DNA of 64,000 nucleotides, taken from NCBI GenBank assembly GCA_017506865.1, contig JAFCMP010000109.1, positions 185,304 through 249,303 of the forward strand, read 5' to 3'. Under the pieces are notes generated by a model. That model was not told the DNA's origin. It was given only the letters and a program-made list of their open reading frames with translations, and made no database searches. The position numbers were made by a program, and so were the translations under genes. The first letter of the stretch is position 1; every line of letters starts with the position of its first letter. This DNA comes from Tribonema minus (Eukaryota > Sar > Xanthophyceae > Tribonematales > Tribonemataceae). Of this stretch, positions 23,601-33,723 are shown in pieces.

Positions 23601-26600
23601 CGGTACTGCCCGCGGACCTCGATAAGCCGGAGGACAGCCAGCGCGGGCAGGTATATATATATTTGATCGTCCGAGTCTTTGAGTCTTCGATCTGAGTCTT
23701 TGAGTCTTCGAGAGGACTGCCTGCGGACCACAACAAGCACGAGCACAGCCAGCGTGGGCAGGTATTTGGATCTGAGTCTTTGAGTCTCTTAGATCTGAGT
23801 ATTTGAGTCCTCAATCTGAGGCCCGGTACTGCCCGCGGAGCTCGACAAGCCCGAGGACAGCCAGCGCGGACAGGTGGTTATTCGGTTGTCTGAGTCTTTG
23901 AGTCTTCGATCTGAGTCTTTGAGTCTTCAATCTGAGCCCGTGAACTGGCCTCACACCGTAACTTGAAGACCGAAGCGCGCAGCAAGACGCCGCGCACGCT
24001 GCACACGGGCGCTACGAGAGGCGCGTGCGCGCCGGCGCCGGTTGTCCATGGCGTCACAACGACGCCGTGCCACGACACATGCTGATCACACGACGCCAGC
24101 GGCACCATGTGGCGACTGCACAGAAAGTGAACCCTTGTCATGAAGCCGCCAGCGCTGAGTACTTCCCCACCCCCCCCCTCCGCCTGCCCCCCTGCCGCCA
24201 CGTGACGACCGTGTGACACCAGCGTCACCGTGGTTTGACTGCACATGTAGTGAAAGCTATCCATGAAGCCGCCAGCGCTGACCACTCCCCCCCCCCCCCC
24301 CCCCCCCCCGCCTGCCCCCCTGCCCCCCTCCGTCACGCGACCAAAGCAATTGATGAAGCCGGCAGCGCTGAGTACTGCCCCCCCCCCCCCTACCCTGCCG
24401 CCGCCGCCGCTGCGCCGCGCAGCTGCTGTTTGCATGTGGCGACTGCACATGTAGTGAAAGCTAGTAGAGCTGCCAGCGCTGACTCCCCCGCCCCCCCCCC
24501 CCCCCCCCCCCGCGCGCGCGCCGCCGCTGCTGCTACCGCTGCGCCACGCAGCTGCTGTTTGCGGCGCGCGGCGGCGGCGCGTTTCGCCGCTCCATGGGCG
24601 CGCCCGGCGGCGACGCGGCGCCGATCCGCACCAGCGGCGCCGCACGCGCGCGCGACGGCGTCGTGCTGGAGAGCGCGGAGGCGGCGCACAGCAGCCACGG
24701 CGTCGCCGCGGAGGTGTGCGCGGACCTCCAGATTTCCAGGTGCGGACCCTAAACCCAGCCCTAACTTCTGACCCTAGCCCGTGCGCCAACGCCATGTCCT
24801 GGCCCTAGCCCTTGCGTCGGCTGATTGCGGCAAACCTTACGATCTCCGGCGTGTGCCTGCTGTAGTGACTGCGTGCTCGGCACGCGCGGGCAGGGAAGGG
24901 TGGCTGATGTTCCTGAGAGTCATTTCGTGTGCCATATTGCCACGGCGCCGCCGCGGAGGTGCGCGCGGACCTCAATATATCCAGGTGCTAACCCTAACCC
25001 TAGCCCTACACTCTGAGCTTCTGACCGTTGCGTCAACGCCACCTGATTGCGGCAAACCTGGCAATCTCCCGCGTGCGCCGCGCGTGCTGCTGTAGCGACT
25101 GCGTGCTCGGCACGCACGAGCACAGAAGGGCGGCAAACATCCGCGAGCGTCTACTGACGTGCCATAAGTACGCCGCAGATTTGGAGTCTGGTGTACCTAC
25201 GCGAAGCGTTGAACCTGCAGCGGCAGGCGCAGCCTGAGCTGAGCCGACTTGCGGTGCAAGCTTTGCAGTGGCGGTGGTCACTGCTCACAAGAAGCTGCAT
25301 GTTTCCAGTTGACCATCAGTGATGTTTATGGTGATACTTGTACTTGTCGACTCAAAAGTTTGGGTCTCTGCATTTGCTTCATCGTACTTGTCTTGTGCCA
25401 CATGGCGGCGTCATCCAGGCACGTAAACTGGCGGAGCGCTGCCTTGGTCGTATTGTGCGGGGTGACGTGCCGCACACCATGGACGCATACTTCAACGTAC
25501 ACGAAGCAAGCGACTGGCACGCCTGCGGCAATCAATTGCACTTGAAGTGTGCACGACAAGTGGAGCGTCACCCTTGAACACCACGCCATGCCTGCCGCGT
25601 GCGGCTGATGAGCCACACATATACCTGAGTGATTCGGGTGTGTATGTTTTGTATTTCTCTTAGTGAGTTGAGTGATTTGGGTGTGTATGCTTTGTATTTC
25701 CCTTAGTGAGTTGCTGCAGCGCTGCACAAGTACGGCAATACTTTGAAGTATGCAAGGTGGCGATTGCCGCATGAATGGTCTTATTTTCGCTGTGCTTTGC
25801 CTATCTCAGGCTCGACAACATGATAACATCTCTGCTTTTTGGCGTGAATGTATGTCAACGACATAGCTGCCACCATCCAACAATGGGGTCTTGACCCGTC
25901 CTGTTTGGCGCCACATGCCTTTTTGTACTTCGAAGTATTGTATTTCTCTGAGTGAGTTTATGCAGCGCTGAACAAGCAAGGCAATCCATTCTCTTTGGCG
26001 CCACAGGCCGCCCATCAGGATGGACAGCCAGTGCAAGTACGGCTGCCTCGCGGCGGGGCAGGGAAGCATATACCTGCGAATGCCCAGGTGAGCCCGCGGC
26101 GAAAGCTCGAAATCCATGAGCGGTGCTGCCATTTGTCTGTTCCCGTGCTCTACTGTATGAGCGGTATCTCAGCCTTGGGCACACGCCGCGCCTGTGCTCC
26201 GCGCTTGGGATCGAAGTTATGAGGGAAAGCCTGTATGTGAGGTCACTGGCTACCTGCGTTCAAAAGAAGCATGGCCAGGCAGTACGAGTACCACCTACTT
26301 GGGCCAGTTCAAAGCGCTCCTTTCTCAAGCATGCTACTGTATGGCGCCGTCATCATATCGCCTCCCCTCAACTCACCCCCCCCCGCCCCAAGGCGCTGTC
26401 CCCGTGCGCGGCACCATGTGGCGGCCTACGAGGACTCGAGCGCACCGCTGTCGTCAACGGTCAGCCACCCACGCGCGCGCGCAGCACCAACCACTGACAC
26501 CTGCCATCACGCACTCTCCACGCTTCGCGCCACGCGCAGGTGGGGCTATCGGGAGAACATCTGGGACCACGTGGGGGGCGCGGTGGTCATAGAGGAGGCG

Positions 26601-28569
26601 GGGGGGCGCGTGAGCGACAGCATGGGGGGCGAGCTAGACTTCTCGCAGGGCGCCAAGCTGCCGCCGCACGTCGCGGGCATCGTCGCCACCAGCGGGTACG
26701 TGCGTGCGCACGCTGCTGAGCGTTGTTGACAGACATGGCGGCAGAGGCTCTGTTGCCGCATGATGGCCCCCTTCGGCGTGTGTGCGCTGTCGGCGATGTG
26801 TGTGTGTCGACGCTGTGTGTGTGCATCATGTATACGCTTCCTGCCCACCGCTGTGGGTCTAGAACATGACTATATAAACACTAGAGCCTTCACAAGAGGT
26901 GCGCCGGTTGCGTCATGACGACCTCCGCTACCCCGCACACCGCCCCTGCCCCCCCCCCCCAGGCCAATTCACGACGAGGTGATAGCGGCGGTGCGGCGGC
27001 GCCTCGGCCGTGACTTTGTGGCAGCGCTCAAGGCTGCGCCGGACGCCGCCACATGGAAGGGCCTGGGGCCCGGCGCCGGGGACGTGACGGAGGCGGCACG
27101 CGGCGACGGCACGCCGGTGAGAACTCACTGCTGTGCGGTGAGAAACGCTTGTATCGCTGATCTTGTCCGTGAGGGGAGGGCAGCACGGTGGGATGCAGGT
27201 TTACGGTTGGGGACATTTACGGTTGGGGACAGGTATGCGATTGCAAGCCCCGCACGGACCTCGCCGCCACGCGGCAAGACAAGCTTTCAGTTCTCAGGCA
27301 GGCGGTCCTCGTGTTTTGTTGCCGCTGATCACGCGCGCGAGCAGACGGCAGCGCAGTGGGGGGCAAGGTAGCTACTGTATGTGTGACCGCCATGTGCAGC
27401 GGTTGCAGGCAGCGTGCAGCCCCGCTGCGCTGCGCTGCGTTAGCGGGTCGGCGGATGCGCGTAGCCCTGGATGGGGGCGCAGTGGCTAGACCTAACCCCT
27501 TTTTCAACCGCAGGCAGCGGAACTACCTACAAGTTCGGGCAAGATGGGTGGGGCGGCGCCTGTGAGTGCCAGGCACGGGGCGGGGCGGCACGTGTTGACA
27601 TGGAGAGATACGTGGCGGCAAATGCCGCGACAGTGACGGCCCACACCAAGAGGGAAACCGCAGTGTGCATCCTGCGGATTTATAGGGGCTGGCCTATCGC
27701 GTTCAAGGTCCACTTCACGGACGGCTCCAAGGGCGGGCTCTAGGTCAACTCAATGACGCATCTGGGGGCTTCCCTGCTAGATCCGCCCACTTCCTGTCAG
27801 CGAGTGAACAACAGCAGCCGCTGACAGGACTGGGCAACGGCAGCCGCTGACAGGAAGTGGGCGGATCTAGCAGAGCAGCCCCAGATGCTTCATGGAGTTA
27901 ACCTGAAGCCAGCCCATGGAGCCGTCCGTGAAGCGGACCTTGAATGAGATAGGCTTGCCCCGGTAAATCCGCAGGATGCGAAGGGGCTTCAGTGTCAAAC
28001 GACCAGCGCGGGTCTCACCCCGTCCCCTGACGCCCCCCCTGTACATACATACCCCCCCTTCCCGTGGCACCCCCCCCCCCCCCTCTACATACACTCTCAG
28101 AGGCTAAAAAGGGGGAAGGGGCCCAGGTTGCGGTCTCACTCTAACCGCATCAGCAGCTCAACGCCTGCGCAGCGCGCACCGCTGCATCTGACATGCAGCA
28201 CACCCGCTCTCATTTTCGCATGGTGCGCAGGACGCGATGCGCGTGACGCTCGTGTGCGAGTGCGCGGCGGCGCAGCGGGAGGGCGCGCAGGCGGCGCTGG
28301 CGCGCGCTGCTGCCTCGGCGGTGGCGCCGCACGGGTACCCGTGGGCGGTGTGCTGGCGGGAGGGGGGCGAGGGGGGGGGGGGCGCGCGGCCGCGCGTATC
28401 TGGGGGGTCGTGTGATCTCCGAGTTCGCATTGAGCGAAGAGGGGGTTGCGCAGGGTGTAGACGAGTTGAAGTTTGTGCTCGGCGGGTGACGGGGAGGCGT
28501 CGCAAGATTCAACAGCGGCGAAGCGATTTACAGCTTCATGACAGTGGTGCGAGTCGCTGGCTCTCTTGA
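17656..28569 (+). CDS. SAL1: 3'(2'),5'-bisphosphate nucleotidase, HAL2/SAL1 family
   Basis: The enzyme hydrolyses 3'-phosphoadenosine 5'-phosphate (PAP) to AMP, detoxifying a sulfotransferase by-product. It is a Mg-dependent, lithium-sensitive member of the inositol monophosphatase fold. Phase-consistent exons are 19911-20147, 20489-20627, 21127-21276, 22092-22185, 23520-23650, 24552-24739, 26007-26087, 26540-26695 and 26963-27116. Motifs in order are NDKSPVTVADF, FPDDGFIAEESS, DPIDGTKGF (split by an intron), EQFCCAL, LESAEAAHSSHG, PPIRMDSQCKYGCLA, YLRMP and WDHVGGAVVIEEAGG, so all metal-binding acidic residues are present. The 20627 and 22185 junctions require GC-AG introns. A candidate start exon at 17656-17714 (MFLRSINAL) joins in phase but is weak. 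Past the usual C-terminus, exons 27514-27561 and 28231-28569 remain in phase 0 and may form a C-terminal extension. The ~80-residue exon at 19911-20147 (KEGLRVDELQLG) is not part of the usual domain. Family call is very confident; the ends are not. Confidence 0.92.
20101..20314 (+). repeat. Duplicated exon end plus donor, 110-bp period
   Basis: The end of the exon at 19911-20147 (LRHLWQPAVRTYR), its CAG|GTGAGC donor and about 57 bases of intron are repeated 110 bases downstream. The second copy reads CAGCTGAGC, so its donor is destroyed by one G-to-C change. Near-identity elsewhere indicates a young duplication. Confidence 0.95.
21205..21697 (+). repeat. Exon end plus donor repeated 3-4 times
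   Basis: The last ~72 bases of the exon at 21127-21276 (EDPATLAAVVDTVRRAIS...), with donor and proximal intron, recur at about 21338 and 21500, and a decayed remnant lies at 21646-21697. Copies 2 and 3 keep GCGGAG|GTRCGG donors. Copy 3 also begins about 20 bases earlier in the exon (ESSAVL), so copy boundaries differ. Confidence 0.95.
22882..23258. repeat. Long inverted repeat in a nucleotidase intron
   Basis: The arm at 22882-22975 (containing 'ccagccggcggctcttac' and 'cagcggtaacgactcatat') is matched in reverse complement by 23166-23258. The arms are about 93 bases each and I estimate 85% match by eye, with roughly 190 bases between. In RNA this would form a large hairpin inside the intron between the exons ending 22185 and starting 23520. 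Confidence 0.85.
23606..23935 (+). repeat. Exon end plus donor in three copies, with a GAGTCTT minisatellite
   Basis: The end of the exon at 23520-23650 (PADLDKPEDSQRGQ|GT) recurs with donors at 23762 and 23874, periods 111 and 112. The bases between copies are a minisatellite of units like 'gagtctttgagtcttcga'. Copy 2 is diverged; copy 3 is close to the original. Confidence 0.93.
24700..25130 (+). repeat. Exon end plus donor duplicated, 245-bp period
   Basis: The end of the exon at 24552-24739 (VAAEVCADLQISR|GTGCGG) recurs at about 24947-24984 as a similar coding string followed by GTGCTA. The duplicated unit extends through CCCTAA-like bases and a segment 'ctgattgcggcaaacct' seen near 24831 and 25050. 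Confidence 0.9.
25627..26010 (+). repeat. Intron repeats reaching the acceptor of the exon at 26007
   Basis: The unit 'gggtgtgtatg.tttgtatttc' with 'ttagtgagttg' occurs twice near 25637-25710, and a related piece, 'ttgtatttctctgagtgag', lies near 25938. The acceptor context 'tttggcgccacag' at 25994-26006 has a decoy at about 25901-25913 in which the terminal AG is AT. Confidence 0.8.
27660..27980. repeat. Inverted repeat whose arms both encode an FTDGS peptide
   Basis: The plus arm, about 27674-27801, and the minus arm, about 27980-27845, are imperfect reverse complements flanking a short 'cagccgctgacagg' repeat. Both translate outward-in to ILRIYRGxPIxFKVxFTDGS. The plus arm has a stop soon after (KGGL*); the minus arm continues GWLQVNS. 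It lies in the likely intron between 27561 and 28231. It may be a fragment of a mobile element or a duplicated gene piece. Confidence 0.8.
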
Positions 28570-29799
28570 CGGCATGGGGCTATGAGCGTGGTTTGCAGTT
28601 GCTTTGATGGCAATGTTCGCGCTGCCCGCTGACGTTGTATTTTAATCACAAAAGCTCATTACATCACGTGGGCGAAGACTCGCCAAGCGCAGACCAAGTT
28701 TGTCACTGTAAAAGCATGTGTGCCAGCTCTGTGGCCTCAAATCTGCACCTTTTAGGGCGCAAGCTCTGCCAGTCATAGGCACGGCAGTGCATCATTTCCT
28801 GTTTGGCTACCATGGTCATGGCTCAATGGCAACGACAGCAATGGCAGTGCGCGTTCGAGGTTGACAACACACAACAGCATGGCATTAGCAAACAGTAGCA
28901 CTGTCGTCGACAAAATTTCGTTGGTTTAAAGTGCATTGCTGTGAAAGTCATGCATCACGTGGGCGAAGACTCGCCAAGCGCAGACCAAGTTTGTCACTGT
29001 AAAAGCATGTGTGCCAGCTCTGTGGCCTCAAATCTGCACCATTTAGGGCGCAAGCTCTGCCAGTCATAGGCACGACAGTGCATCATTTTCTGTTTGGCTA
29101 CCATGGTCGTGGCTCAATGGCAACGACAGCAATGGCAGTGCGCGTTCGAGGTTGACAACACACAACAGCATGGCATTAACAAAGAGTAGCACTGTCGTCG
29201 ACAAAATTTCTTTGGTATAAAGTGCATTGCTGTGAAAGTCAACGTCTGACAGTTGTCAACATACTCTCCATAGGGTGTACAGGGGGCAAAAAGGAGGACG
29301 GGAGGAGATGGGCCCGGCGGACAATTCAGCAAGAGGATTGCTGAATGACATCGGTTGTCTGAGGGCTCCTTCAACAATAAATCACTGCGGGGAACTGGGG
29401 GAACCAGGCGATGCAGCACCCGCGCGCGGCGTTTCGGCCTGCAGTAACCGCCGCCGCCGCCGTTTCCGCCGCCGCCGCCACCACTGCGCCGCCAGCATCG
29501 CGAGCGGCGCTGCGAACGCGGCGGCAATGTGCCACCGCCGTCCGTCAAATACAACTTCTCCAAATGCCCAGTCTAAGCGTGGCGACGTGTAGTGGGCGCG
29601 GCGCGCGTTGCGAAGCTCCCAATGCGCCTGGGGGCGCAGGGCGGGGGGGGAACGGGTGGGGGGGGCTGTAAGACGCGGGGGAGGGGGGGGGTACAAGGGG
29701 ATTCGAGACAGGCACTACTGCGTCGTGTTTGCATCTCACACCATTCATGTCCTTCTCCATCTGATGGACGTAATGTATATATTGCAGCAGCACGGACCA
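28570..29799. other. Convergent intergenic region with a 291-bp tandem duplication
   Basis: This lies between the likely 3' end of the nucleotidase gene (plus) and the likely 3' end of the PDI-like gene (minus). No supported coding sequence was seen. The region is dominated by a two-copy repeat at 28662-29241. Confidence 0.6.
28662..29241. repeat. 291-bp direct tandem duplication
   Basis: The unit starting 'catcacgtgggcgaagac' at 28662 restarts at 28953 and ends near 29241 with 'agtgcattgctgtgaaagtc'. Only a handful of substitutions separate the copies, so it is recent. Confidence 0.95.
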
Positions 29800-32700
29800 T
29801 CAGTACGGGCTGTGCGAAAGCTTGCCCGCAGACAGCGCACAGCACGCGGATGTGCGGACGTGATCCTGATCGACTTGGGTGATCGTCATCGGTGCAACAT
29901 ATGCTGTGATCGCTGCTGCCATTGACGCCTCTGTCGTCCCCCCCCCCCCCTTGGCATGGACTGCGCGTGCCCCGCAGCGCGGCAAGCGTAAGCCAACGCG
30001 CGCTGCCTGAAAAAAGCCCCAACGACACGTGCGTACAGGAGCAGGCGCTGGCCAGGCAGCACGCGCCTGTCAGTGCTGGGGCGTTGTTGTATACATGCAT
30101 GTTGTATGCCGCACATGCGAGATGGCAAGCGCTGCTGCGCTTGCGCGTCCATCGCTGCGGTCCAGCAATGAACTGCGTCTCACTGTGCTATCAATTCGTG
30201 GTGGCCCTCGCCCCGCTTCGCAAGAGCCGCACGTAGAGCATGTTGCACACACGCCGCTCGCACATGAAAAAACTGCCACTGAATGGGTGCATGTGCGGCA
30301 AGCGTTGCCTCACCTGCGCGTCCGCGCTGTCCCCACCAGCTCTAGTCTACACGTTAACGACCCAGCAGTTGACCGCAACGCGCCGTCCGCCATCGATCTG
30401 CGGTCGCGCTCGCTGCCGCATCACGCGAGCTCCCGCTCCTGTCAACACGACTGGCTGCACGTCGCAAAGGCTACGCGCGGCGCAGCGATGTTTCACCTGT
30501 GTTTCTGCTGCCGCCAGCAGCTCGTCGCGTGCCGCGTACAGCGCGTCCATGCCCTGCCAGTCGGGCACCGCCAGCGTGGCACGGTCGAAGCTGCTTTGCT
30601 GCAGGGCGCGGCGGAGCACGGCGTGGGGAAGGCGGGGAGTGCAGAGATGGTCGTGTCAGCGCTTCCATTTCATGCTTTCAATGCGTCTGCGTGTGACGCA
30701 AGAAGTTTGACGTACACCAAAGCGTGCATGTAATAAGCAGTATGTGGAATGTGTGCATGAGCTCATTCGTGTGAGTAGGCTTCATGAACGCATGATGGGG
30801 GGTAGGTATCTATTCGTAAACATATACACAACACTCATGCATAGATCACAAGTACTGTGGGATTCTGGAGGCATTCCGAGCGTACAGCTTCTGTACGCCT
30901 TTATGGATGCATACGTCACAATTACTGGAGTAATGTCAAGTGTGAAGCTGTTTTGTAGGCCTTGATACGTTAGGGTCAGGGCTAGGGTTAGGTTAGTGTT
31001 AGGGTTAGCGCCGCGAACCCCGACAAGTCCTTGTACCCTCTGCGTCCACCTCATTTTCATGGAAAGCTCCATTTGTGCTTTCAAATCAGGGGCCTTGGCT
31101 CCAGCTTCGATGCAACAGCGCGCCTGGTCTGAGCGTGCGCTCGGACTCCAACCCCTTCCCGCCGCCTCGTTTTACAGCGCACACTTCAGCGTGAAAAAGG
31201 AAGTATTCCGGCAGTGAAAGAAGTTCCCGCGCATGCGGCTTGTGACTCGACGCGCGTGCACAGGAGACCTCACGATTCAACTTCCAGTACGCCACGCTAA
31301 GACTTCAACTTTGGCATGTCATCGAGCGCCGCAGCCGCTGCGTACGCGCCGCCATCGCCCAGACAACAAACGCGCACGCGTCCCGTGCTGCTGCCTGGGC
31401 TCCGGCAGCGCGGGATGTGCACAAGGCTTGTTGCACGGGCAGAATTTCAGCTTCGGTCTTAACCTCAACTTCCACGAGGTAAGCACCACCTGGATGACGA
31501 CCCCGAGGACGTCTTCGAACACCCGCGACGCGTCCTCCCAGGACGGCGCGGGTTGCAATATTTAAACATTTGACCTGTACTCAACAAAACTTTAACTCCA
31601 GTACACACAAACTGCAACTTAGTGGGCGCGTCACCTGTACGATGAAGCCGAGCATGTCCTCGAAGCCCAGCGCGTCCTCCCAGTACGGCGCGGGCTCCGG
31701 CAGCGAGGCGTCGGCGTACGGCTTGCCGCGTGCAGGGAACCACAGCACCGCCGGGTACGCATCTACGCGCACCGACGCGGGCAGGTCGTTGGCGGTGCCG
31801 TCCACATAGGCGATGAGAACGCGCGACTCGGAGGCGAGCGCGTGCGCGAGCACCGCCAGCTCCACGCGCAGCGCCCTGGGGGGGGGGGGAGGGCTCGCAA
31901 TCAGCGCTACAGCTTATGTACACAAGTTGCGCCGTACCGCGCGCAGCCAGTGGGGGGGGCGTGCGTGGGCGGGGGGGGGGGGGGGGGGGGGGGCTCATGA
32001 GCACTACAGCTCATGTACATAGGTGGGCAAGTTGCGCCATAACGCGCGCAGCCAGCGGAGCGCATCATCTCGGCCGCGGTTGCCCGTTGTGGGTTCCATC
32101 TGAGCTCGCGGCGCTGCGTATCGCCGACAGCTTCAGCCGCGCCGCGCTGCGCAGCCGCTCTCCACGCTTCCGCAAAAACATGCGGCTCCTGGACATGGTG
32201 CAACTTCAACTGCACAGATTCCGCGGCGGCGACGCACCTGCTCGCCGCGCACCTCGGCGACACCACCGCGACCAGCGCGTCGCGCCCCGCGCGCGCGACC
32301 TCCGCCGCAAAGCTCAACCCCACGAGCCGCGCAACGTCGCCCCCTTCGCCCTTCCCCTGCCCCTGAAGGCCCCCTCCCCCTGCGCGCGGCGGCGGGAGCG
32401 GCTCCGACCGCGGCGTCGGCCGCACCGCGCCGCTGAGCACTGCCGCCGCCCACTCCATGACGTCGGTGGCGGTTACGGCAGTTACGGCAGTTACGGGCGC
32501 TGACGGCGGCGGCGCGGGCATGTGGTAGCGCAGGCCTGATTCGCGGTCGTGTGCGACGATGGCGGCGGCGGCGCGGCGCCGCGCCGTGGTGTCGACGCCG
32601 TAGGCGCGCGCCGCCTGCGCGTGCACGTGCGTGTGTGTGTGGATTGTGGCAAGCAAAGGAGCCGCTCTAGATGAGGTCGCGGAGCACTGGGGTGGTGAGG

Positions 32701-33690
32701 TGTGCGAGGCAGTGGCGCGGTAGTTGGGTGCATGATACCATCGTAGCAGCTGTGGGCGGTGGCGCGGCGGCGCGGCGGCGGCGCTGGCGCAGCCAGCAAG
32801 CCCTCGCGAGTGTCCGCGCCACGAAGCGAGTGAATCGACGAGCATTGCCGACCGTGCTGTCCCGACGGCAGCGTCCGCCACACCAGCCGGCAGCCAGGGG
32901 GACGCCGCCGCGCACTGCAACTTCAACTGAGCCGTCTTGGTGAGCGAAGCGATGCGCTGCTGCTGCGCGCTGTGAAGGCGCGCGTGAATGCACGTGCCGC
33001 TTGCCTCCTACACTTGACTGCACGCGCATTTGCACACTCGCATGACGCGCCGCCCGCGCTTCTGTCGCTGGAAGCATCACTTGAGATTGATGTCCGCCGT
33101 TCAAGGTAGAAGCGCGGCCGCGTGCGCAGCCGAGCGCTGCAGAGCGGCGCCTCCCCCCCCCCCTCCCAGCGCTCTCCTCCTTCGCGCCGACTTCACTCAT
33201 GCACGGCGAGCTCAACGAAGATAAGCAACGCGGACACGCCATGCAAATACGCGCACGCGCTCACGACCCTTGCGCCTGTCCTTGAAGCACCGCTCAGAGC
33301 TGACGCCGATGACTCCCCCCCTGTGCACCACTTCACACGTCAGCAACAAGCTTAATGCAGACGAATCATGCGGCAGCGCCCCCTGCGGCACTCGCCTGCT
33401 GCAGTGCCAGCTATACAACGGACGCGCGCCCGCGTACACGCTACGGCCTTTCCTCACTCTCAGCATCACTCGAAGCTTACGCCTGCCGGCTCCTTCACAC
33501 ATGAACAGCAAACGTATCGGAGAGTAGATGGTAAACACAGGGCATGCCGCTGCAGCACTCGCCTCCTCGAAGCTGCCGCCCACGACGTAGCCGAACGCCG
33601 CCGCGCCGCGCAGCGCGCACGCCGCCGCCGCCAGCTCCGCCACCTCCGCCGCGTCGCCACGCGTGAAGGCGATCACGCGCAGCGCCGGCA

Positions 33691-33723
<33 letters not shown>

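Noticed and set aside
24270..24520. Polyproline/polyalanine coding region
   Set aside because: C-runs and mixed repeats lie directly before the acceptor at 24551 and show no codon pattern. Treated as intron.
26866..26880. TATATAAA box
   Set aside because: It lies in an intron of the nucleotidase gene just before an acceptor and is not followed by a start.
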